Assembly: GCA_017849575.1 (NCBI GenBank)
Contig: JAFIGV010000014.1
Coordinates: forward strand, 248,001 to 312,000
DNA from: Flavipsychrobacter sp.
Lineage (GTDB): Bacteria > Bacteroidota > Bacteroidia > Chitinophagales > Chitinophagaceae
Direction of reading: 5' to 3'
Length of the DNA: 64,000 nt
Both the position numbers and the translations under genes were made by a program. Shown piece by piece: positions 51,025-58,169 of this stretch (position 1 is the stretch's first letter; every line of letters begins with the position of its first letter). A model generated the notes under the pieces. It worked only from the letters and a program-made list of their open reading frames with translations, was not told where the DNA came from and did not search any database.

Positions 51025-51831
51025 TCAGCGTTCATCAGGCTTGTACCACACCAGGCGGTCCGCATAGAGCACATACAGCGTGTTGCGTACCCAAGCCGCG
51101 TTAATGATCGGCATCTGTGTAGCCGGGATGGGTAAGACTTGCGATCTGATCGTCTTCAGGTCCCAACTGAAAAGGCTGTCATCGCGATAATAAATAATTT
51201 GTGAGCCCAATACCTGCATTTGCTTTACACCGCGAAGCGCCAGTGTATTCAGGTAGTTACCATACCTGTCGAAAGTAAAGATGCCCCTCGCCGTATCTGC
51301 CAGAAAGACTTTCCAGTCGCGCTCCACCAGGCAGGAGGGCATGGGCACCGACTGGGCTTCAAGTCGCATGTCATTCGTTTCAGAAACAATTTCCAGTTGC
51401 GCATTGATCTTCTTTAGCCGGGCATTGAAAACATCATAGATCCAGATATTGCCGTCGGCGCTTGTTGCCACCACGGGTACATTTGGAATGTTCAGGTTTC
51501 TCAGGTCTAGTTCGTTCTTTGCCGCCAGCATACGATCCAGCAACACCAGCTTCGAATAGGCGGGATAATATACTACCAGCCGCAAAGGATTCGTAGCATC
51601 AACATAACCGATTGCACCATTTTGCACACTCCTGAAAAATCCTGTGCTGTCTCCGGATTCATTGTACCGGACCAGATCGTTGTCGCCTTTCACCACGTAA
51701 ACATTCCCCAGTTCATCTACCGTCATAAACGTTGCCTGCATCGGTAAGGATGCCGCGGCCTTCCAACCCGCCAACTGTGCCGAAGAAAAAAACGAGAGGA
51801 AAACACAACTGATACCGATGAGCCATTTCAT
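51025..51831 (-). CDS. Exported beta-propeller-like protein
   Basis: 268 residues with a signal peptide (MKWLIGISCVFLSFFSSAQ). The rest is a series of beta-strand repeats of the propeller type: FMTVDELGNVYVVKGDNDLVR, DGNIWIYDVFNARLKKI, and WKVFLADTARGIFTFDRYGN. I see no catalytic residues. It resembles the NHL/6-bladed propeller proteins common in Bacteroidota envelope operons but stands alone here. Likely periplasmic; function unknown. It is convergent with gpsA, with a 10-bp gap. Confidence 0.75.
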   Translation of the reverse strand: MKWLIGISCVFLSFFSSAQLAGWKAAASLPMQATFMTVDELGNVYVVKGDNDLVRYNESGDSTGFFRSVQNGAIGYVDATNPLRLVVYYPAYSKLVLLDRMLAAKNELDLRNLNIPNVPVVATSADGNIWIYDVFNARLKKINAQLEIVSETNDMRLEAQSVPMPSCLVERDWKVFLADTARGIFTFDRYGNYLNTLALRGVKQMQVLGSQIIYYRDDSLFSWDLKTIRSQVLPIPATQMPIINAAWVRNTLYVLYADRLVWYKPDER

Positions 51832-51895
51832 ACCGGGCTTAAAGTTAGTCAGATTCTACGTGCCGACCCCGGCTATTGCCCCCTCAGCCAGAGCA

Positions 51896-51924
51896 CGAAA
51901 AAGCCTTCCGCTAAGAGAAGGCTT
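51896..51924 (-). terminator. Intrinsic terminator of the YtxH-like gene
   Basis: Stem AAGCCTTC (51901-51908) / GAAGGCTT (51917-51924), perfect 8 bp with an 8-nt loop. Reading the minus strand, TTTTTC follows the stem. It sits 24 nt past the stop of the small membrane-protein gene. Confidence 0.8.
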
Positions 51925-51948
51925 CTACCCTACTTCCATAATGTCGCA

Positions 51949-52185
51949 TCAGGCCATTTGTCCGTTAGCATGCTTACGTGCTTTGCGGGCTACCTGCTCT
52001 GCATCGTCCATGAAGTCTTCCGCATAATCTTCAGACTGATCGCGGAGTTTTCTTAGTCTGCGGGCAAGATCTCCGGAACGATCCGCAATGTTTCTGCGCA
52101 ATTCATTACCTTTTTCAGTTTGGGTAAGCAATAAACCTACGGCAACCGCAGCACCCGCCAGCAGCAATACTCTTGAAAGTTTCAT
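51949..52185 (-). CDS. Small YtxH-like membrane protein
   Basis: 78 residues from ATG 52185 (MKLSRVLLLAGAAVAVGLLL). One N-terminal hydrophobic segment is followed by a charged amphipathic helix (GNELRRNIADRSGDLARRLR, then DYAEDFMDDAEQVARKARKH). Shape and composition match YtxH/gas-vesicle-like stress proteins that are abundant in this phylum, although the family match is weak. It has its own terminator and is followed on the right by the transaldolase terminator, so it is monocistronic. Confidence 0.72.
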   Translation of the reverse strand: MKLSRVLLLAGAAVAVGLLLTQTEKGNELRRNIADRSGDLARRLRKLRDQSEDYAEDFMDDAEQVARKARKHANGQMA

Positions 52186-52279
52186 AAGTAGTTTTGTTTT
52201 AACAGTGAATATCACGGACAAATACTACAGAATCATGCCATCGACCCCTGCGGTGGCCGTGTGCCTATGGAGCATAACA

Positions 52280-52316
52280 AAGCCGGGAAGCGAACCTCCC
52301 GGCTTAATATTTTTTC
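52280..52316 (-). terminator. Intrinsic terminator of the transaldolase gene
   Basis: Stem AAGCCGGGA (52280-52288) / TCCCGGCTT (52297-52305), perfect 9 bp. On the minus strand the stem is followed by TTTGTTATG, on the plus strand by TTAATATTTTTT, so it may work in both directions. It lies 11 nt past the transaldolase stop. Confidence 0.85.
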
Positions 52317-52327
52317 CACTTCGTGTT

Positions 52328-52981
52328 TTACTTCATCGTAGCTGCATCTTTCAGAAACTGCTGCAGACCAAGATCCGTGAGCGGATGCTTCAGCAATCCA
52401 AGAATAGAGGGCAATGGGCAGGTACAAACGTCAGCCCCGGCTGCTGCGCAGCGCACAATGTGTAGGGGCGTACGGATAGATGCAGCCAGCACTTCGGTCA
52501 TATAGCCCTGTGCATTATAGATGCCTACAATCTCTTCAATCAGTTGAACACCGTCCCAGTTGCTATCATCAATACGACCCAAAAACGGCGACACAAATGT
52601 TGCTCCTGCCTTGGCGGCCAGAATAGCCTGCCCTGCAGAAAATACCAGCGTACAATTGGTCTTAATATCGTTGTCGGTAAACCATTTGATCGCTTTGATA
52701 CCCTCTTTGATCATCGGCACCTTTACTACAATATGCTCGTGGATTTTTGCCAGTTCCTTTCCTTCAGACACAATCTCATCGAAGGTAGTACCCAACACCT
52801 CTGCACTGACGGGTCCATCCACCATTTCGCAGATGGTCTTATAGTGTTCAAAAATTGCATCCCGGCCTTTGATGCCCTCTTTCGCCATCAGCGAAGGATT
52901 GGTAGTAACACCGTCGAGAATACCCAGGTCCTGGGCTTCACGTATCTGATCGAGATTGGCAGTATCAATAAAAAACTTCAT
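52328..52981 (-). CDS. Transaldolase (small TalC/Fsa type)
   Basis: 217 residues, the short type of transaldolase. The (beta/alpha)8 barrel starts MKFFIDTANLDQIREAQDLG. GVTTNPSLMAKEG is the family signature and the Schiff-base lysine is Lys87 in HIVVKVPM. TLVFSAGQAILAAKAGATFV and the C-terminal PLTDLGLQQFLKDA are usual. It moves a dihydroxyacetone unit between sugar phosphates in the non-oxidative pentose phosphate pathway; a fructose-6-phosphate aldolase activity is the alternative. It sits directly downstream of the SRP RNA gene on the same strand. Confidence 0.92.
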   Translation of the reverse strand: MKFFIDTANLDQIREAQDLGILDGVTTNPSLMAKEGIKGRDAIFEHYKTICEMVDGPVSAEVLGTTFDEIVSEGKELAKIHEHIVVKVPMIKEGIKAIKWFTDNDIKTNCTLVFSAGQAILAAKAGATFVSPFLGRIDDSNWDGVQLIEEIVGIYNAQGYMTEVLAASIRTPLHIVRCAAAGADVCTCPLPSILGLLKHPLTDLGLQQFLKDAATMK

Positions 52982-53133
52982 TTTGTTGCTTTTTCTTCTT
53001 GTGTAAAATTAGTTCCTGATGTGCAGCGACGGAAAATTTTAAGGGGATTTTTGCGGAAGTATGAATCCTTTGTGGAGAAAATAATCAGTGTCGGATCTGC
53101 AAAAAATTACCATCTCTGCCACCCTGCGCACAT

Positions 53134-53241
53134 AAAAAAACTGACAGGTTACTCACATCGCACCGCTACAACCGCCTACCCTTGCTACATTCCTGTCCTG
53201 GGGGAGTTCAGCAGGAGCTGGTCGTGCAAGACCTGCCAGGG
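53134..53241 (-). ncRNA. ffs: Signal recognition particle RNA, small bacterial type (4.5S)
   Basis: About 105 nt on the minus strand, ends approximate. The apical helix-8 motif reads CAGGACAGGAATGTAGCAAG (minus strand), with a GGAA tetraloop and the AGCA side loop that contacts Ffh. A closing stem forms between GGCAGGT at the 5' end (from 53237) and ACCTGTC at the 3' end, with further pairing CGACC / GGTTG. Seven T follow immediately (53140-53134). The full promoter TTG-N21-TATCTTTG lies upstream. The RNA with Ffh and FtsY targets membrane proteins to the Sec translocon. The identification rests on motif and structure recognition. Confidence 0.87.
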
Positions 53242-53244
53242 CGG

Positions 53245-53277
53245 CAAAGATAAAGCGGGAAACCGAACCAAAGCAAG
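53245..53277 (-). promoter_or_regulatory. ffs promoter
   Basis: Minus-strand TATCTTTG at 53252-53245 with CTTG at 53277-53274 (TTG 21 nt upstream) or TTTG at 53272-53269 (16 nt) as the -33 element. Transcription should begin near 53241, where the RNA stem starts. Confidence 0.7.
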
Positions 53278-53401
53278 CCGTAGTCAAAATGTTTTCAAAA
53301 AAATGTTTTTGTAATAACTAAGGGTAAAAGCCGCTACAGTTGTTTTACGGGAAAGCGATAAATTGTCTGCTACTTTTATCATCGATCTGCAATACCCGCT
53401 C

Positions 53402-53962
53402 ATGCACGAATCACAGCCCGGAGACGGACTTTCCATTTCTGCGGCAGAATTGAAGTTTAAGGAGCTTTTTGGCACATACTATGAGCCCCTTGTTCGCTAC
53501 GCCTATTCTACAGTACAAAGCGTAGCGCTTGCCGAAGAAATTGTGCAGGAAATTTTTTGCAGAGTGTGGGAAAGAAAAGGGCCGGAGGGTTTGTGGAAGA
53601 TCAATCAGGCCTATCTCTACGCGGCCGTGTTCAATGAATCTGTGAACCTACTGAAGCAAAGGAAAAGAAACAGTCCGTTTGAAGATGACCAAATTGAAAG
53701 TGTAGCACCGAGGCATACCGCCGACGAAAAGCAGCTTCAGGAGGCAATAAGAGCCGCACTTAATGATTTACCGGAACAGTGTAGAACCATCTTCCATCTG
53801 AGCAGAAACGAAGGAATGAAATATAGGGAAATCGCTGAGAAACTAGGCATTGCACAAAAAACAGTAGAAGCACAAATGAGCAAGGCGCTGAAGATATTGC
53901 GCTCGCGGCTCTCGGATTATCTCCCCGCTATCCTTTTGCTATTCATCCAGGTAAAAAAATAA
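53402..53962 (+). CDS. ECF-type RNA polymerase sigma factor
   Basis: 186 residues from ATG 53402 (MHESQPGDGL); a TTG at 53363 would add thirteen residues. Region 2 is at FKELFGTYYEPLVRYAYSTV and SVALAEEIVQEIFCRVWERK; region 4 has AALNDLPEQCRTIFHLSRNEGMKYREIAEKLGIAQKTVEAQMSKAL, the DNA-binding helix-turn-helix. Regions 1 and 3 are absent, as in all ECF factors, and the pattern matches the Bacteroidota FecI-like group. It precedes its anti-sigma gene by 4 bp. Its target genes are probably this operon and others not seen here. Confidence 0.93.
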   Translation: MHESQPGDGLSISAAELKFKELFGTYYEPLVRYAYSTVQSVALAEEIVQEIFCRVWERKGPEGLWKINQAYLYAAVFNESVNLLKQRKRNSPFEDDQIESVAPRHTADEKQLQEAIRAALNDLPEQCRTIFHLSRNEGMKYREIAEKLGIAQKTVEAQMSKALKILRSRLSDYLPAILLLFIQVKK

Positions 53963-53966
53963 GGCT

Positions 53967-54875
53967 ATGAGCAATACATTTTTCATAGACGACGGAATGC
54001 TGTTAAGCTACTTCAACCAGGAGCTTTCTGCCGAGCAAGCCAAGAATGTGGAAACCTGGCTTTCTATCCCCGCTAACCAGCATTATTACGAACAGCTTCA
54101 GATGATCTGGCATCTCAGCGCTTCGAATCTGCCCAGGGCCATTCACACCCATGCGGCCTATCAAAAAGTAAAACAAAGGATAGACACCAGAAGCAAACAC
54201 AGATATAGGTTGAATGTCTATTATAAGATAGCGGCCAGCTTCCTGCTGCTCCTTGCCGGCTACTATAGTTTGCGACAGTTCAATTTCCAAAAAACCGATA
54301 CCGACATAACCCGCATTGCCCCTGCCGAACGCAGCCAGCCTGCTGCCGCACCAACGCAAGTGGCGGCACCACCGTCTATTCCTACCAGGGAGCCGCAGGC
54401 CGAACTTGCCCGAAGCGTCGAAGAACAGCCCGCCGAAACCACAATTTCTGTTGTGTCAAAAAATCCTGAACCTCAGCCGTCCACCGTGCATAGCAAAGAA
54501 GAAATTTGTAACAATACCACCTGCCCTTTGGAAATCTGTATCGTACAAACGCTGAACTGCGATGGTAAGGCCAGCACCTTTGCCCACTGCAGTCTGCTGC
54601 AGCCCGACCAGTCGGGAGCGGTTCACTACAAACGCTTTAATACCGGCAACTGCGATGCACCGGTGAAACAAATTACCATAAGGCGGACCACCACCGGCGA
54701 AACCATAGTATTGAACGATACGAGCAAAGTGACGGCCGGCGACTTTTTTGACTACATTACGGGCAGCAAGACGGGTGATATCGTGGCCGGCATTTTCGAG
54801 ACCGACTGCGATAACCGCTGCAGCGACCAAAGCATACAATTAGATAACCGGCATGGAATGCCAGTTTTAAGATAA
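53967..54875 (+). CDS. Anti-sigma factor with cysteine-rich periplasmic domain
   Basis: 302 residues. The N-terminal part (MLLSYFNQELSAEQAKNVETWLS) is a cytoplasmic anti-sigma helix bundle as in FecR-type proteins, and one TM (about 90-105, YKIAASFLLLLAGYYSL) follows. The periplasmic part lacks an obvious FecR domain: a Pro/Ala/Gln-rich linker (about 115-175) leads to a region with eleven Cys (CNNTTCPLEICIVQ, LNCDG, HCSLLQ, NCDAPVK, TDCDNRC). The role is to hold the upstream ECF sigma until a signal arrives. The sensory domain is unfamiliar; it could bind metal or form disulfides. Confidence 0.78.
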   Translation: MSNTFFIDDGMLLSYFNQELSAEQAKNVETWLSIPANQHYYEQLQMIWHLSASNLPRAIHTHAAYQKVKQRIDTRSKHRYRLNVYYKIAASFLLLLAGYYSLRQFNFQKTDTDITRIAPAERSQPAAAPTQVAAPPSIPTREPQAELARSVEEQPAETTISVVSKNPEPQPSTVHSKEEICNNTTCPLEICIVQTLNCDGKASTFAHCSLLQPDQSGAVHYKRFNTGNCDAPVKQITIRRTTTGETIVLNDTSKVTAGDFFDYITGSKTGDIVAGIFETDCDNRCSDQSIQLDNRHGMPVLR

Positions 54876-54913
54876 ACTGAACGACTTTTTTTAACCACTT
54901 AAAAACAAAATGC

Positions 54914-55357
54914 ATGAAAAAACTTTTCATTGCCTTCTTCTGTCTCTCGCTCTACGGCACTGCTCAGGCGCAGGACAAACAAACACCGGCAACAGAACAA
55001 ACCAACAAGAATGCCGGTAAATTTCAATTCGAAGAAGAAACCCACGACTTCGGTGAAGTACCGGAAGGTCCATCTGCAGAAACGGACTTCGTTTTCAAGA
55101 ACGTAGGAAAAGAACCGATCATTATCAGCAATGCAATTGGTTCCTGCGGCTGTACGGTACCCCAATGGCCCAAGGAGCCCATCATGCCGGGCAAGAAGGC
55201 CAAGATCCATGTTACGTACAGCACAGCGGGCCGCCCGGGAACAATCCAAAAAAGCGTGACCATTACTTCCAATGCACAGCAACCCACTATGGTGCTGCAC
55301 ATTAAGGGAACTGTTGCAGCCAAAGCAGCCTCAGATGCGGCAGCACCTGCACATTAG
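54914..55357 (+). CDS. DUF1573 exported protein
   Basis: 147 residues with a signal peptide (MKKLFIAFFCLSLYGTAQAQ). One Ig-like DUF1573 domain: FEEETHDFGEVPEGPSAETD, FVFKNVGKEPIIISNAIGSCGCT, and VTYSTAGRPGTIQKSVTITSN. The GSCGCT motif with two Cys is the family hallmark. The family is abundant in Bacteroidota and its role is unknown. It follows the anti-sigma gene by 38 bp and is followed by a terminator, so it may be the last gene of the ECF operon and an envelope target of that system. Confidence 0.87.
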   Translation: MKKLFIAFFCLSLYGTAQAQDKQTPATEQTNKNAGKFQFEEETHDFGEVPEGPSAETDFVFKNVGKEPIIISNAIGSCGCTVPQWPKEPIMPGKKAKIHVTYSTAGRPGTIQKSVTITSNAQQPTMVLHIKGTVAAKAASDAAAPAH

Positions 55358-55376
55358 CCGGTAAACTTTTTCAGAC

Positions 55377-55410
55377 ATGGGGCCGCTCTTCAGAACGGTC
55401 CCATTTTTTT
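55377..55410 (+). terminator. Intrinsic terminator after the DUF1573 gene
   Basis: Stem ATGGGGCCG (55377-55385) / CGGTCCCAT (55396-55404), nine pairs with one G-U, 10-nt loop, then seven T. It ends the ECF sigma operon. Confidence 0.85.
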
Positions 55411-55463
55411 ATTGGCAAAAAGAGTCGAACGAAAATAGAGTCGTTCGCGCTGCGCCTTCACGT

Positions 55464-55916
55464 TCATTTGCCATCATAGGCCGCCTGCAATGCAGAGATG
55501 TCGAGTTTTTGCATCTGCATCATGGCATCAAATGTTCGCTTAGCCGCTTCAGGGTCGCCGAGGTACACCTGCGGAATAATATCCGGAGTGATCTGCCACG
55601 AAATGCCAAACCGGTCAGTAAGCCAACCACACATCGAATACCGTCCTCCTTCGCCCAGCTTTTCCCAATAGTAATCTACTTCCTGTTGATCCTTACAGCT
55701 TACAACAAAAGAAATCGATTCATTGAAACGCACATGCGGGCCGCCATTCATAGCCGTAAAGTTTGTCCCCCTTATGGAAAAAGCCTGTGTTATTACTTTC
55801 CCGTCAGGGCCGGTCATTCGTTCGAGTTTTTTTCCCTCAGGAAAAGCAGAGAGGTAGAAATCAACCGCCTGCTCGGCGTTGCTGTCGAACCATAGGAAGG
55901 GAGTGATCTGCTGCAT
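55464..55916 (-). CDS. PhnB-like VOC family protein
   Basis: 150 residues from ATG 55916. MQQITPFLWFDSNAEQAVDFYLSAFP is the characteristic start of PhnB/YjdN-like proteins, followed by two beta-alpha-beta modules, including GTNFTAMNGGPHVRFNESIS and WLTDRFGISWQITP. The fold is that of glyoxalase, but metal-binding and substrate are not evident. Often annotated as 3-demethylubiquinone methyltransferase-like by homology; methyltransferase activity is not supported by sequence. A -7 box TATATTTG is at 55946-55939, 22 nt upstream. It is divergent from the 56034 gene. Confidence 0.87.
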   Translation of the reverse strand: MQQITPFLWFDSNAEQAVDFYLSAFPEGKKLERMTGPDGKVITQAFSIRGTNFTAMNGGPHVRFNESISFVVSCKDQQEVDYYWEKLGEGGRYSMCGWLTDRFGISWQITPDIIPQVYLGDPEAAKRTFDAMMQMQKLDISALQAAYDGK

Positions 55917-56020
55917 AGTATATCGCTTTTGTGAGTAACAAATATAGCAGTGCGCAGCGGCAGATGGCGGTGAGGTATGCGACAATTGCAGGGGCGAAAT
56001 ACGCCCTCGGCGTAGTTCAT

Positions 56021-56028
56021 TAGTTTTG
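56021..56028 (+). promoter_or_regulatory. -7 box TAGTTTTG beside start codon
   Basis: Exact TAnnTTTG with 5 nt to GTG 56034. Predicts a near-leaderless transcript. Confidence 0.5.
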
Positions 56029-56033
56029 CATTT

Positions 56034-56468
56034 GTGAAAGACAAAAAGCCCGCAGTAGATGTTCTGAATGAGGTGTTGGAAGACAGCCTTCTGGCCTACC
56101 CCTTGTCTTCTTTGCTCATCAGTCTCTATCAGCAATACAACAGACGCGGGTTTCTTACCAAAAAACAGATTTTGGCCTTGCATAAAAAAGCATCCGGAAT
56201 ACCAGGATTTTCGGTAGCGCGGCTGGCCACTCTGGAAGCTATAGCACGGAAAATGCCCAACCGTTTCAAATCTGAGCTTCCGGTTGAGGTAGAAAAGCCA
56301 AAGGATACTTCTGCAAAAGACCTTCTGGTAAAAATACTTTCTCAATACCCTCAGCACAAACGAGTGCTGTATTTGCAAACCCGGCTGGAATCGGAAGGAG
56401 CGCTACATCCAAAAGAAGTTGAGGAGCTTAAGAAATTTGAAAAGTTATTGCTGCAATCCAAAAAATAA
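56034..56468 (+). CDS. Hypothetical helical protein
   Basis: 144 residues from GTG 56034. Basic and helical; no signal peptide or membrane segment. Visible pieces are FLTKKQILALHKKASGIPGF, ARLATLEAIARKMPNRFKSE and a C-terminal KEVEELKKFEKLLLQSKK. I do not recognise a family. The exact -7 box at 56021-56028 is only 5 nt upstream of the start, which supports a real gene and this start. It is divergent from the PhnB-like gene. Confidence 0.65.
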   Translation: MKDKKPAVDVLNEVLEDSLLAYPLSSLLISLYQQYNRRGFLTKKQILALHKKASGIPGFSVARLATLEAIARKMPNRFKSELPVEVEKPKDTSAKDLLVKILSQYPQHKRVLYLQTRLESEGALHPKEVEELKKFEKLLLQSKK

Positions 56469-56629
56469 AGCGCGGCTCTCACCGCACTCTATTATCTCAC
56501 AATTTTATGCACTATAGAAATAGTACATCCTTGCCCTATGAAAACCCATATATGCTTGCGCTGTAAAAGTGGTCTTCGCCTGCCATACTTCGAAATCAAT
56601 GAGACAAAACGATTCAAAACTGCGGTGAA

Positions 56630-57991
56630 CTAAGATGCGGACTTCCTGATGATCAGCGCAATGTCGCTTTTGCCGGTGCTAAACACCTGGTCGTCGGCAC
56701 GCACATCACGCAGAATGATTCTTTTGGTTTCTCCCTCCACAAAGTCTCTTTCATAAACCGATACACCGTCGCTCATGCGCATGATCCTCACAGAAATACG
56801 ATCAGGAGATTTGCTGATAAAAATTTGTTCCGGCTCGGCTGCGGCATCTATGGTTACTTCTTTGGCGAGATAGTCGTAGTACTTGAGTCCACCCTTAAGC
56901 ATTTCATCGCGCCTACTCTTCAGTTTATCAATAATTTCACGGCCGCTAATGGCAAATATTTCAGGCGGCAAACGATGAATGGCTTTTTCAATCACACCGT
57001 CCGTAAGCCCTGCCTGAAAAGTCCGGATTCCGGATGCCCATTCCTGTCTGTCGAGTTCGTTGAGAAAAAAGCGGTCGAAGTCGTGCACCTTATGATTGAG
57101 CTTTTTAAGATGGTCGGGATGCTTCCTAAAGCCTACCAAATGTTTCATGGCGAAGAGCCGCACAATGCGGGTAAGCAAACCCGTAGAAAGGAAGTAGGCC
57201 TGATCGCGGTCTTGCGGAACCGGGTAAATATATTTTGTAGCGCCAGAGTCTGCAAAAACCCAGTCCCACTGTCCTTTGTGTCGATCCCAGTCGGCCACCA
57301 GCATATCGAAAAGACGCGCAGTAAGCAAACGTTTTTGCATGAGTTTAAAATGACAGGAAGAATCGATGCAATACCGTACGGAGTCGGTTGATTCGGTATG
57401 CAGGTCCTTGCCATTAATATTTTCAGACATCAGCATACACACACTATGGGCCATCACCGGTCTGTACTTTCCGAGCGCCGGATCGTCAGGAACATAGTAA
57501 AGTTGCGCGACCGGAGCGGGTATGGACACCGCTGCACAGAGATCATGTACGGTGAGGATGGCATAGGGATACGCAGCAGAAATCTGATCCTGCACGATAG
57601 CTTCCACAAAGGTTCCCTGTACGGAACCGGGCAAAGCACCGGTCACAATCTTATCTACGGTTCGAAGTACCCATTCAGAGCCGTCGCGATTAGTGATATG
57701 GAGACTTCGGGTCTGCTGACCACCCCCAAGTTTTTCAATGGTAAAGCCGCCCATGGTACTGTTGAGGTGGAAGACCGGCATTCGCACAGGTTCCGACCAC
57801 TCACGCCGGTAATTTTTTCCAAGAAAAAGCCATTTGAGTGGCGTAAGGTGGGCATAGCGGTGACTCGCCGGCACGATTACCGAGTCCTGATGCGGAGTAT
57901 GATTTTCGTTTGACCTGTTGTATGTCCAGCCCAGTAAATGATTGCATACCAGAGCGATCGTCACTATTGCAAGTTTCATCAGCAATCTCAT
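56630..57991 (-). CDS. Exported kinase-fold-like protein of unknown function
   Basis: 453 residues. A hydrophobic N-terminus (MRLLMKLAIVTIALVCNHLL) acts as signal or anchor. Motifs reminiscent of atypical kinases (HipA/Fam20-like) follow in order: WVLRTVDK (Lys114), GTFVEAIVQD (Glu130), FDMLVADWDRHKGQWDW (Asp-x-Asp-Arg-His, about 234-238) and YPVPQDRDQAYF (DRD, about 261-263), which would be the nucleotide lysine, the catalytic aspartate loop and the metal-binding aspartate. I have seen this block in Bacteroidota joined to phosphoesterase or Omp85 barrel domains; here it stands alone. Kinase activity is a guess. The C-terminal 70 residues look beta-rich. Confidence 0.7.
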   Translation of the reverse strand: MRLLMKLAIVTIALVCNHLLGWTYNRSNENHTPHQDSVIVPASHRYAHLTPLKWLFLGKNYRREWSEPVRMPVFHLNSTMGGFTIEKLGGGQQTRSLHITNRDGSEWVLRTVDKIVTGALPGSVQGTFVEAIVQDQISAAYPYAILTVHDLCAAVSIPAPVAQLYYVPDDPALGKYRPVMAHSVCMLMSENINGKDLHTESTDSVRYCIDSSCHFKLMQKRLLTARLFDMLVADWDRHKGQWDWVFADSGATKYIYPVPQDRDQAYFLSTGLLTRIVRLFAMKHLVGFRKHPDHLKKLNHKVHDFDRFFLNELDRQEWASGIRTFQAGLTDGVIEKAIHRLPPEIFAISGREIIDKLKSRRDEMLKGGLKYYDYLAKEVTIDAAAEPEQIFISKSPDRISVRIMRMSDGVSVYERDFVEGETKRIILRDVRADDQVFSTGKSDIALIIRKSAS

Positions 57992-58169
57992 TAATCACCT
58001 GTATTCGTCCAGTTGTTTTCCTATAGCCCAACAACTTTGTGCCAGCCTTTGAGCAGGCTTTGTTGAGCGGCGCATGCAAAGGGTCAAAAAATAAGTTCAT
58101 CAGGGATATTTTATTTAGTTTAACGGACGAAAAACCGCACAACAATCTTTTTTTTCAATAACGACCGTA

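Larger units (their letters stand above)
52982..53401. other. Intergenic region holding the SRP RNA gene
   Basis: 420 bp between the transaldolase and ECF sigma genes. It contains the ffs RNA gene (minus, about 53134-53241) and its promoter. The remainder is A/T rich: 52982-53133 toward transaldolase has no exact -7 box (a near match TAATTTTA lies there), and the stretch before the sigma gene has TACTTTTA (53375-53382), one base short of consensus. Confidence 0.6.

Noticed and set aside
53134-53241. SRP RNA region considered as a riboswitch or tmRNA
   Set aside because: The GGAA tetraloop with AGCA side loop, small size, own promoter and T tail fit SRP RNA. There is no tag reading frame and no tRNA-like Ala acceptor as required for tmRNA.
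56538-56633. 31-codon plus-strand frame with a CxxC (CLRC) near its start
   Set aside because: It overlaps the stop of the convergent 56630 gene, has no -7 box upstream and a composition like non-coding sequence. Conservation would be needed to revive it.
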